64,000 nucleotides of DNA from Aquimarina sp. MMG016 (lineage in GTDB: Bacteria > Bacteroidota > Bacteroidia > Flavobacteriales > Flavobacteriaceae): the NCBI RefSeq assembly GCF_018100805.1, contig NZ_JAGJEA010000001.1, positions 620,001 through 684,000 on the forward strand, given 5' to 3'. Below the pieces are notes generated by a model that made no database searches, was not told where the DNA came from, and worked only from the letters and a program-made list of their open reading frames with translations. The position numbers were made by a program, and so were the translations under genes. Positions 45,364-53,470 of the stretch are shown piece by piece. Within the stretch, counting starts at the first letter, position 1. Each line of letters starts with the position of its first letter.

Positions 45364-46869
45364 TTAAGCAAATAAGGATTGTAGCTTCATAGCTACTCCC
45401 ATATCTCCTTTGATCTTTACTTTACCATTCATTACCGCTCCCATAGGATTCAGTTCTCCTTTGATTAATGACATAAAATCATCAAACCCTACATCTACCT
45501 GGCAATCCGCATCTTTATCATCTATAGAAACGATGTTTTTATCTCCAGTTCCGTCAATATACAATTGCTCATCACCAAAATTAAACTTTAATGTATTGTT
45601 TAGGCTATCTGCTTTACCTGCTTTTTCTTGAATTGTTGATAATACATTTTCCAAATTACTCATAACGCTATTCTTGTTTTTAGTTATATTATTGTTTGAT
45701 TTATTTTCTGCTTCTTTATATGACACATCATCGATAACCATTTTGGCTATAATTTCCCGCATAATCTCTGATGTTCCCCCTCCAATGGTTCCAATACGGC
45801 TATCTCTAAACATTCTTGCTATTTTGAAATCTTCGATATAACCATAACCACCAAACGATTGTAAACATTGAGTCATTGTTTTGTCTGATAATTCTGTAGC
45901 TAGTAATTTAGCCATAGAACATTCTTTTACTGCATATTTACCGTCATTATTTAATCTTGAACAATGCAGTACAAATTGCTTACAAGATTCTATTTCTGAG
46001 GCCAATTGTGCCATTCTATGTCTTAATACCTGAAACTTATTGATTGGTCTTCCAAAAGCAGATCTCTCTGACATATATTTCAAAGTATATTCCATTGCAG
46101 CCTCACAAGCGGCATAGCCTAATATCGCTCCTGCCAATCTTTCTACTTGCAAGCCTCCCATCAAATAGTAAAACCCTTGACCTTCTTCTCCAATAAGGTT
46201 TTCCTTAGGTATTTTTACATTATCAAAAGCTAACTCTGCCGTATCCGATGCATGCCATCCTAGCTTCTTTAACTTTGTTCTACTCACACCTTCTTTATCC
46301 AAATCCACAATTAATAGGCTTACCCCTTCAGGGCCAGCTTTTGAATCCGTTTTGACCACACATACCACAAAATCACCATAAACGGCATTAGTGATAAAAG
46401 TTTTCGAACCATTAACGATATAATGATCATCTTCTAACATTGCTGTAGTTTTTATATTAGCTACATCAGATCCTGCAGTTGGTTCTGAGATTCCAATACA
46501 ACTAATGGCTTCACCGGAAATAATTCCTGGGAGGTATTTTTCTTTAAGTCTTTGGGAACCATACTTTAGAATATACGGCCCAGACATATATTGAACTACG
46601 GTTTGGGTAATCGCAAAGCCCCCGGAAAATACTTTAGCTATTTCTTCGCAAAATATTACATCATAAAAGAAATCCAAATTTGATCCACCAAACTCCTCTG
46701 GATAGGAAAGTCCCAAAAACCCCATATCTCCCATTTTTTTCCAGATATCTCTGGGAATAAGACGATCTTCTTCCCATTGATCAATGTTAGGTATTACTTC
46801 TTTTTTTAAAAAAGCTCTCAGACTTTCTCTAAATAGCTCATGTTCTTCGCTAAAATAATAACTCTTCAT
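45364..46869 (-). CDS. Acyl-CoA dehydrogenase fused to SCP2 domain
   Basis: A 501-residue two-part protein. Residues 1-385 are an acyl-CoA dehydrogenase (YFSEEHELFRESLRAFLKKEV, ISEPTAGSDVANIKT, FITNAVYGDF, GRPINKFQVLRHRMAQ, LQSFGGYGYIEDF). At the usual MCAD Glu position it reads IGGGTSEIM, with no Glu; instead GLQVERLAGAILG supplies a Glu where isovaleryl-CoA and long-chain dehydrogenases carry it. Residues 403-501 are an SCP2 sterol-carrier domain beginning MSNLENVLSTIQEK and ending KIKGDMGVAMKLQSLFA. An Asn/Lys-rich linker joins them. SCP2 binds bulky lipids or acyl-CoAs, so a hydrophobic substrate is likely. The fusion may be recent. Confidence 0.93.
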   Translation of the reverse strand: MKSYYFSEEHELFRESLRAFLKKEVIPNIDQWEEDRLIPRDIWKKMGDMGFLGLSYPEEFGGSNLDFFYDVIFCEEIAKVFSGGFAITQTVVQYMSGPYILKYGSQRLKEKYLPGIISGEAISCIGISEPTAGSDVANIKTTAMLEDDHYIVNGSKTFITNAVYGDFVVCVVKTDSKAGPEGVSLLIVDLDKEGVSRTKLKKLGWHASDTAELAFDNVKIPKENLIGEEGQGFYYLMGGLQVERLAGAILGYAACEAAMEYTLKYMSERSAFGRPINKFQVLRHRMAQLASEIESCKQFVLHCSRLNNDGKYAVKECSMAKLLATELSDKTMTQCLQSFGGYGYIEDFKIARMFRDSRIGTIGGGTSEIMREIIAKMVIDDVSYKEAENKSNNNITKNKNSVMSNLENVLSTIQEKAGKADSLNNTLKFNFGDEQLYIDGTGDKNIVSIDDKDADCQVDVGFDDFMSLIKGELNPMGAVMNGKVKIKGDMGVAMKLQSLFA

Positions 46870-46880
46870 TGTATGCTTTT

Positions 46881-48659
46881 TTAAATTTTATACTGATTTT
46901 CCTTAATGAAATGTGTCGCAATTGTTCTTCTGTCTTCTATAATATTACGCACTGGTAATTGTAATAATTTATTGATTGCTTTAATAGTCATTAGTGCTAT
47001 ATCTCCCTCAGCAGAAGCTGAAACCACTTCTTTAACAGCAGTTTTAATATGACCAGCTGATGTATGCATGCATATAGAGCTCATAGCTTCTCGTATTTCC
47101 TTGTTCTTCTCTTGATTTTTTAGTGTTCTAAGGATTACTCCTTCCAAAATGTATACTTGCGTAATGATATCTGCCAAACGCGACAACACCTCCTGCTGTT
47201 CCTGAATGTCCTGTTGAAATTTTTGCATCACCTGACCACTAATAAGTATTGCCGATTTTTTACAATTCTCTAAAAAGTCTAATGCAAATTCTTTAAATGA
47301 TTTATTACTATCCGCTGGTTTTAGATTACCAGATTGCAAATCCTGAAAGGCCTGCGTAGCAGATTGAATTAATGGCAGTTTTCCTTTAAGTACATATTTT
47401 AAGATGGTACCCGGTATCACTAATCTATTAATTTCATTAGTTCCCTCATAGATTCTGTTACCTCTAATGTTTCGATAATGGATAGAAATTTCACTTTCTC
47501 CAGAGAAGCCCATTCCTCCATGCATCTGTAAGGCTTCATCAACCACAAATTGCTCTACCTCCGATCCAAAAACTTTTATCATAGCACATTCTGCAGCGAA
47601 TTCCTGGGCCACCTTTTGCTTAGCTCTAAGTGGGTCTAATCCTTCTACAATAAATTCATCATAAACATTATCCATATCACCTCCCAACCGATTCCACCCG
47701 GATTCTATAGCGTAAATATCAATAGCCATCTTGGCAATCTTTTCCTGAATGGCTCCAAAAGATGAAATCGTCTTTTTAAATTGTACTCGTTGATTAGCGT
47801 ATTGTACTCCTAATCTAAAAGCTCTTTTACCGATTGCAGATCCTGCAACACCTATCATCAAACGACCCATATTAAGTGCGTTCATTGCAATCTTGAACCC
47901 CTTATTTCTTTCACCCAAAAGGTTTTCTACAGGTACTTTTACATTTTCAAAAAATACTTGCCTGGTAGATGATCCGTGTATTCCTAGTTTATTTTCTTCT
48001 ACACCTAATTTTACACCCCATTCTTTTTCTACAATCAGGCAGGACAAGTTTTCATCTCCTTCGATTTTACAGAATACAGAAAATATATCAGCAAAACCTG
48101 CATTGGTAATCCACATTTTCTGACCATTCAAAATATAATGCTTTCCATCCTCACTCAAAGTAGCTTTAGTCTTTCCTGAATTAGCATCCGATCCTGCTCC
48201 GGGTTCTGTCAGGCAATAAGAACATTTAAGCTTACCTATGAGAATATCATCAAGGTATTTGTTTTTTTGGGCTTCAGTTCCATAAAAAAGAATTGTATTA
48301 ACACCAAGTCCTCTTTGAACTCCTAATGTTTGTGAAAAAGAAAAACTATCTGACATAACCTCAGAAGCAACAAGATCAGTTTTAATGTCGCAACCCATAC
48401 CACCGATACTTTCGGGAACGGAGATAGCCAAAAAACCTAACTCACCAAGCTTTTCAAGTATTTCAGGAGCAATTTCTGTACCTTCTTTACTATCAAAAAC
48501 TTCCTTAAGAGGCTCAATTTCTTTATTTATAAAATCTCGAATTGCATCTCGAAGCATGTGTTGCTCCTCGGTATAATCCTCTGGAGTAAAAATTGTGTTT
48601 GGATCACTAGTTTTGATCAAAAACTCACCACCTTTAATTGTTTCTAATTTCGATTCCAT
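46881..48659 (-). CDS. Acyl-CoA dehydrogenase, VLCAD-like length
   Basis: A 592-residue acyl-CoA dehydrogenase with an extra C-terminal helical domain (about 440-592), as in VLCAD/ACAD9-type enzymes. FAD and catalytic motifs are intact: LTEPGAGSDANSGKT, MWITNAGFADIFSVF, and IYEGTNEINRLVIPG with the catalytic Glu in the MCAD/VLCAD position. It would introduce the alpha-beta double bond into acyl-CoA. The other dehydrogenase in the cluster has its catalytic Glu elsewhere, so they probably act on different intermediates. It is 2 bp from the SDR gene. Confidence 0.95.
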   Translation of the reverse strand: MESKLETIKGGEFLIKTSDPNTIFTPEDYTEEQHMLRDAIRDFINKEIEPLKEVFDSKEGTEIAPEILEKLGELGFLAISVPESIGGMGCDIKTDLVASEVMSDSFSFSQTLGVQRGLGVNTILFYGTEAQKNKYLDDILIGKLKCSYCLTEPGAGSDANSGKTKATLSEDGKHYILNGQKMWITNAGFADIFSVFCKIEGDENLSCLIVEKEWGVKLGVEENKLGIHGSSTRQVFFENVKVPVENLLGERNKGFKIAMNALNMGRLMIGVAGSAIGKRAFRLGVQYANQRVQFKKTISSFGAIQEKIAKMAIDIYAIESGWNRLGGDMDNVYDEFIVEGLDPLRAKQKVAQEFAAECAMIKVFGSEVEQFVVDEALQMHGGMGFSGESEISIHYRNIRGNRIYEGTNEINRLVIPGTILKYVLKGKLPLIQSATQAFQDLQSGNLKPADSNKSFKEFALDFLENCKKSAILISGQVMQKFQQDIQEQQEVLSRLADIITQVYILEGVILRTLKNQEKNKEIREAMSSICMHTSAGHIKTAVKEVVSASAEGDIALMTIKAINKLLQLPVRNIIEDRRTIATHFIKENQYKI

Positions 48660-48661
48660 AA

Positions 48662-49465
48662 CTACATAAATGATTTAAGTACATTGGCTAAGCCCATCTT
48701 ATCAAAACTTAAATGCTGAGCTCCATCTACCATCAAAGAAACTCCAGTGATATACTCAGCCATTGGGCTTGATAAAAAGGTTACTGCATTAGAAACATCC
48801 TCTACTTTTCCGAATCGTTTCAAAGGAATTGCTTTTTGAGCTTCCTCAAACATATCCTGAATCTGTTTCGGATAATTATCCAATCCACTAGATTCAATTA
48901 TTCCAGGTGCCACGCAATTGATTCTTATATTAAAATCACTCCATTCCTGAGCCAGTGTTTTAGTCAAGTTTTCTACTCCTGCCCTAGCTGCTCCAGTATG
49001 AGCCATCCCTGGAAATCCACGGTATACTTCTGCTGTAATATTAACAATAACACCTTGTTTTTGAGGAATAAAAAAGGCATTTGCCATCTCACGAATCATA
49101 GAAAAAGTACCATTTAGATTATTGTTTATCACAGCATTCCATCCTTTATCGTTTATATATTCTGCTAATGCAGGGAACTGTCCTCCTGCATTATTGACAA
49201 GGATATCTAATCGCTTATATTTTTCTTTGATCATAGCAACTAATGACTGAATCTCCTCAGTTTTTCTGATATCACAAGCTTGATATGATAATTCTCCATA
49301 CTCGGCTAATTGATCAGCAGCAGCTTTAAGTTGATCTTCCTTTCTGGAACAAATAATAACTTTTGCGCCAAGCTGTAGAAAATCTTGAGCAATCTGAAAT
49401 CCAATACCAGATCTTCCTCCGGTTACCAGCGCTACTTTATCTTTAAATGTACCTGATTTCAACAT
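48662..49465 (-). CDS. SDR oxidoreductase lacking the catalytic Tyr
   Basis: A 267-residue short-chain dehydrogenase. VALVTGGRSGIGFQIAQDF is the cofactor loop and LVNNAGGQFP the structural motif. The usual YxxxK is replaced: after VNITAEVYRGFPGM comes AHTGAARAGVENLTKTLAQEW, with His where Tyr is expected and Arg where Lys is. This pattern occurs in 2,4-dienoyl-CoA reductase-like SDRs and in SDRs annotated in citronellol catabolism (Atu). It could therefore reduce an unsaturated acyl-CoA rather than oxidise an alcohol. It sits 2 bp from both neighbours and shares their operon. Confidence 0.92.
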   Translation of the reverse strand: MLKSGTFKDKVALVTGGRSGIGFQIAQDFLQLGAKVIICSRKEDQLKAAADQLAEYGELSYQACDIRKTEEIQSLVAMIKEKYKRLDILVNNAGGQFPALAEYINDKGWNAVINNNLNGTFSMIREMANAFFIPQKQGVIVNITAEVYRGFPGMAHTGAARAGVENLTKTLAQEWSDFNIRINCVAPGIIESSGLDNYPKQIQDMFEEAQKAIPLKRFGKVEDVSNAVTFLSSPMAEYITGVSLMVDGAQHLSFDKMGLANVLKSFM

Positions 49466-49467
49466 AA

Positions 49468-50337
49468 TTAAGCTTTTACTTTTTTAGGAATATTAAGCAT
49501 TTCTCTTGCTTCTTCTATCGATGCAATTTCTCGACCTATCATTCTGGCAAGAGAAGCTCCTGCTTCTACCAGTTCTCCGTTAGATTTTGCCATATCTCCA
49601 TTAGGTAAATAAAAGTTATCTTCTAATCCTACTCTAAAATTACCTCCCATTGCAGCTGCAATGGCAGAAAGTTGCCATTGCTTACGGCTAATCACTATAG
49701 ATTGCCAAAAAGCACCTTCAGGAACTTGTTTTATCTGGTGCAATAGGTTTTCTGGAGTTGCAGGAATTCCTCCCATAACACCCATAACCAAACTATAACA
49801 AGCATTCTCGGGTAGTAATCCCATTTCTTTAAGTGGTTCAGCATTTCTGATATGACCAGTATCAAAGCATTCCATTTCCGGACAGATTTGATGCTCATTC
49901 ATCATTTTTACCACTTTGATCATATCATCAAAAGAGTTTTCAAAAACACCATTCCATATAAATTGTTTTGCTCTTTTAGAAAAAATAGCATAATTCATAC
50001 TTCCCATATTGAATGCGGCCATATCTGGTTTGGTAGCAGGCAAGTGTTTCAATCTATCTTCGATAGAAAGTCCAATTGCTCCTGTAGAATAATTAATAAT
50101 TACATCCGGACAGTGTTTTCTAACCTCTTTTGTAATTTCCTCGAACACTTCTGTTCTCCAACTCGGCATTCCGTTATCTTCTCTAGCATGTATATGAACT
50201 ATAGCAGCTCCTGCATCTACAGCTCTTTTTGCTTCTAGCCCCAATTCCTGTGGCGTATAAGGAATATCAGGGCAATGTGTTCTGTTAGTCGCCGCTCCGG
50301 TTAGCGCAGCAGAAAGAATCATTTTCTTAAAAGCCAT
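49468..50337 (-). CDS. BKACE-family beta-keto acid cleavage enzyme
   Basis: A 289-residue member of the 3-keto-5-aminohexanoate cleavage (BKACE, PF05853) family. The zinc-binding HIHAREDNGMPSWRT (about residues 47-61), TGAATNRTHCPDIPYTPQELG and PEMECFDTGHI (catalytic Glu) are all seen. These enzymes react a beta-keto acid with acetyl-CoA to give acetoacetate and a new acyl-CoA. In this cluster it may take the place of an HMG-CoA lyase-like cleavage step, which is inference. It is followed upstream by the 318-bp gap holding a repeat. Confidence 0.9.
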   Translation of the reverse strand: MAFKKMILSAALTGAATNRTHCPDIPYTPQELGLEAKRAVDAGAAIVHIHAREDNGMPSWRTEVFEEITKEVRKHCPDVIINYSTGAIGLSIEDRLKHLPATKPDMAAFNMGSMNYAIFSKRAKQFIWNGVFENSFDDMIKVVKMMNEHQICPEMECFDTGHIRNAEPLKEMGLLPENACYSLVMGVMGGIPATPENLLHQIKQVPEGAFWQSIVISRKQWQLSAIAAAMGGNFRVGLEDNFYLPNGDMAKSNGELVEAGASLARMIGREIASIEEAREMLNIPKKVKA

Positions 50338-50441
50338 AATTTTTCAGTTTATTAAACTACTACTAATATTTTTATTTATTTGATTTTCAATTAAACACAT
50401 CTCATTACAATTTAAAAATATCCCTTTGACTAAACCCTATG

Positions 50442-50600
50442 TTCATTTTCTTTGCTCGCCCAAAGAAAACGAACCAAAAGAAAAGGCGCTTTTTTCAAGG
50501 CATTTTTTAGCATAGCTAAAAACCGAATTTATTTTGCTAAAATCTTTCCAAGGTTTCAAAATTTTTTAACGCAAAATAAATTCTACGCTGGTGAAAAAAG
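50442..50600. repeat. Nested inverted-repeat element, non-coding
   Basis: The 318-bp gap 50338-50655 is mostly this element. It has a 9-bp hairpin (TTTTCTTTG / CAAAGAAAA, 50446-50454 and 50461-50469). It then has a nested pair: outer CTTTTTTCA (50489-50497) with TGAAAAAAG (50592-50600), and inner GAATTTATTTTGC (50525-50537) with GCAAAATAAATTC (50571-50583). It could fold into a long stem. Its left part translates as CPKKTNQKK-like peptides, seen often as false genes in this phylum. It may split the surrounding operon. Confidence 0.7.
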
Positions 50601-50655
50601 ATTTCTCAAAGCCCTGCTTTGGAACGTTAACTTACCTATCGGATAAATTACTATT

Positions 50656-51474
50656 TTATTCTCCTGTCCAAACAGGTTGTCTCTTTTCTCTAAAAGCAAG
50701 TAATCCTTCCTGACCATCTTTGGAACCAACCGTTTTCTGAAGCATTTCCATAAGGTATTGGTGTTTAGATTCCTGCTTATTAATGGTATCTAAAGCTTCT
50801 AACCCAAGTCTAATAGCAGTAGGAGAATTTGCTTTGATTTCGTTAAGCAAAGTATTGATCGTATTATCAATCGTTTCTGGAGTAGTGATATGCGTAATAA
50901 GTCCATAGTTTTTGGCATCACTTACATCCAAATCATAACCCCGAATACACCAATCCACAACAATTCGTTTTGGCATGATCTCCAGCAACGCAGCCATTAC
51001 CTGAAAAGGAAACAAACCTCTCTTAACTTCTGGTAGTCCTAGCTTAATTCCTTCATTACAGATCACATAATTTGCCCCTGCAAGGAAAAAAAAACCTCCA
51101 GCAAGTACCTTCCCTTGGACTTTGGTAATTACAGGTTTATGAACTTTATTAAACAGTTCGCCTATAAGTACTTCTCCTTTAGCTCGTGGAATTGATGAAT
51201 CAAATTCTCCAACCATTCCCATAAAAGCTTTAAGATCTGCTCCTGCACAAAACACATCTCCTTCTGCATCAATCACTATAGCCCTAATATTACTAGTTTG
51301 TTTAGCAAATTGCATAGCAAAAGCAATTTCTTGTACCATATGTGGATGCAATGCATTTTTCTTTTCTGGTCGATCTAATGTAAGTGTCAAGATGTGATCT
51401 TCAACCTTTAGTTTTATAAAGGCAAATCTTTGATCTAGCGCATCCTGAATGAGTTTGTTATCAAAAAAATCCAT
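50656..51474 (-). CDS. Enoyl-CoA hydratase/isomerase family protein
   Basis: A 272-residue crotonase-fold enzyme. VFCAGADLKAFMG forms the oxyanion hole, VQGKVLAGGFFFLAGANYVIC the second Gly-rich strand, and GLPEVKRGLFPFQVMAALLE the catalytic region with Glu. In this setting it probably hydrates the carboxylated 3-methyl-glutaconyl-type CoA. The exact substrate is inferred from neighbours. The 2-bp spacing to the carboxylase alpha gene indicates one transcript on that side. Confidence 0.93.
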   Translation of the reverse strand: MDFFDNKLIQDALDQRFAFIKLKVEDHILTLTLDRPEKKNALHPHMVQEIAFAMQFAKQTSNIRAIVIDAEGDVFCAGADLKAFMGMVGEFDSSIPRAKGEVLIGELFNKVHKPVITKVQGKVLAGGFFFLAGANYVICNEGIKLGLPEVKRGLFPFQVMAALLEIMPKRIVVDWCIRGYDLDVSDAKNYGLITHITTPETIDNTINTLLNEIKANSPTAIRLGLEALDTINKQESKHQYLMEMLQKTVGSKDGQEGLLAFREKRQPVWTGE

Positions 51475-51476
51475 AA

Positions 51477-53456
51477 TTAGTTTTGATTAATTTTTAGGAG
51501 TAAAAAACCTGCTTCGACATTATTTCCTTCTTCGACATAAACCTCTTCTACGGTTCCATTTTCGTTTGCTAAAAGAATATTTTCCATTTTCATAGAAGAA
51601 ATTACAATTAGAGGATCCCCTTCTTTTACTTTATCTCCTTCTGAAACATGAATTTTTACAATTTGAGAAGGTATCGGAGATTCATACCCTCCTTTTACAA
51701 CTTCTTTTTCCTTTACAGGGAAACGATCTTGTCTGGTCATCTGAACATTTCCAATAGTAGCAGTATGCACAAAATAATCGTTGCCTTCACTAAATACCGT
51801 ATAATCCTTCTGAATACCATTAATGCTAAAACGAGCTTTGTCTTTAACTACCTCTACTATTTCTGCAGTAAATTCTTGATCATTTACAAGCAATGTAAAG
51901 TTCTGGTTTTCATATTTATATTGTACCATCAGCTTTTCCCCATTAATTATAAATATCTCTTTTTGGTATTCATAAAAATTACTTCTCCATCCTGACGGAA
52001 GACTTTTTAAAACTCCTCTGGAACTCTCTCTATCATGCCAACTATGAAGTGTAATTACTATTGCTATTTCTTGAATACGTACTTTTGATAAGCTATGTAT
52101 TTCTGAAAGATTAATATGTTCATCAATAAAATGTGTATTATAATCTCCATTTTTGAAATCCTTATGCTGAATAAGAGTTTGTAAAAATGACTGATTCGTT
52201 ACAGTGCCTAAACAAATCATTTGCTGAAGCGCATAGCCCAATTTTGAATGCGCTGATAGTCTATCTTTATCTTTTACAATGATTTTAGCAATCATCGGAT
52301 CATAAAACATAGAAATCTCTGATCCAGACTCAATAGCAGATTCTACCCGAAGCCCTTCTATATCAGGAAAATTAAATTGATGAACGGTTCCGGTAACAGG
52401 GGCGAAATTATTTGCTGCATCCTCAGCATACAATCTGGCTTCAATTGCATATCCATCTGCTTTTACATCTTCTTGCGAAATCTGTAAAGGAAGTCCCTGA
52501 GCAGATTCTATTTGCATCTGCACTAAATCAAGACCTGTAATGGCTTCGGTAACCGGGTGCTCAACTTGCAATCTGGTATTTACCTCCAGAAAATAAAAAT
52601 CTCCAGTTTTATCATCAAAAATGAATTCTACTGTTCCTGCATTATCATAGTTTAATGCTTTGGCAGCTAAAACAGCAGCTTCCCCCATGGTTGCTCTCAA
52701 TTCTTCGGTCATTATCGGAGAAGGGCTTTCTTCTATGACTTTTTGATATCGCCTTTGTATGGTACATTCTCTTTCCAACAGATGAACAACATTACCTTGC
52801 TGATCTCCAAAAATCTGAAATTCAATATGTCTTCCTGATTCGATATACTTTTCAATCAGTAATTCATCATCTCCGAAAGCATTTTTAGCCTCGCGTTTTG
52901 CAGAAATGATTGCATTTGCAATTTCTTTTTCTTCATAAACAATTCTCATCCCCTTTCCTCCACCTCCGGCGGTAGCCTTTAGTAGTACTGGAAAGCCGAT
53001 TTTTAGTGCTTCGGTTTTTAGAATATCCTCGGATTGATCTTTTCCTTTATATCCAGGTATTACAGGAACACCTGACTCTTCCATAATAGTTTTAGCCTGT
53101 GACTTAGATCCCATTGCTTCGATAGCTTGGGAATTTGGTCCTATAAAAATGATGTTAGCTTCTTCGCATTTGCGGGCAAAAGAAGCATTCTCGGATAGAA
53201 ACCCATATCCCGGGTGTATTGCATCAGACCCTGAACGTTTTGCGGCTGCAATAACTTTATCTTGATCCAGATAGGAGTTTGCCGGTTCTGAAGCTCCAAT
53301 GTAGATACTCATATCCGCCTGCTTAACATATGGAGCATCTTTATCTGCATCAGAATATACTGCTACACAGGTAATTCCTATTTTCTTACATGTTCTGATT
53401 ACTCTAGAGGCAATTTCACCTCTATTGGCAATCAGTATGGTACTAATCTTCTTCAT
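51477..53456 (-). CDS. Acyl-CoA carboxylase alpha subunit (biotin carboxylase + BCCP)
   Basis: A 659-residue protein with an N-terminal biotin carboxylase (ILIANRGEIASRVIRTC, ATP-grasp loop TAGGGGKGMR, catalytic RLQVEHPVTEAITG, about 1-450), a linker/BT domain, and a biotinyl carrier domain with the biotin Lys in SSMKMEN (near residue 622). It carboxylates biotin and hands it to the beta subunit encoded 14 bp upstream. The layout is that of 3-methylcrotonyl-, geranyl- and propionyl-CoA carboxylases; specificity is set by the beta subunit. Confidence 0.95.
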   Translation of the reverse strand: MKKISTILIANRGEIASRVIRTCKKIGITCVAVYSDADKDAPYVKQADMSIYIGASEPANSYLDQDKVIAAAKRSGSDAIHPGYGFLSENASFARKCEEANIIFIGPNSQAIEAMGSKSQAKTIMEESGVPVIPGYKGKDQSEDILKTEALKIGFPVLLKATAGGGGKGMRIVYEEKEIANAIISAKREAKNAFGDDELLIEKYIESGRHIEFQIFGDQQGNVVHLLERECTIQRRYQKVIEESPSPIMTEELRATMGEAAVLAAKALNYDNAGTVEFIFDDKTGDFYFLEVNTRLQVEHPVTEAITGLDLVQMQIESAQGLPLQISQEDVKADGYAIEARLYAEDAANNFAPVTGTVHQFNFPDIEGLRVESAIESGSEISMFYDPMIAKIIVKDKDRLSAHSKLGYALQQMICLGTVTNQSFLQTLIQHKDFKNGDYNTHFIDEHINLSEIHSLSKVRIQEIAIVITLHSWHDRESSRGVLKSLPSGWRSNFYEYQKEIFIINGEKLMVQYKYENQNFTLLVNDQEFTAEIVEVVKDKARFSINGIQKDYTVFSEGNDYFVHTATIGNVQMTRQDRFPVKEKEVVKGGYESPIPSQIVKIHVSEGDKVKEGDPLIVISSMKMENILLANENGTVEEVYVEEGNNVEAGFLLLKINQN

Positions 53457-53470
53457 ATATCTTTATAATC

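Noticed and set aside
50452-50646. 64-codon frame MLAQRKRTKRKGAF...
   Set aside because: It lies over the nested inverted-repeat element; the peptide is a known kind of translated repeat artefact and has no coherent protein pattern.
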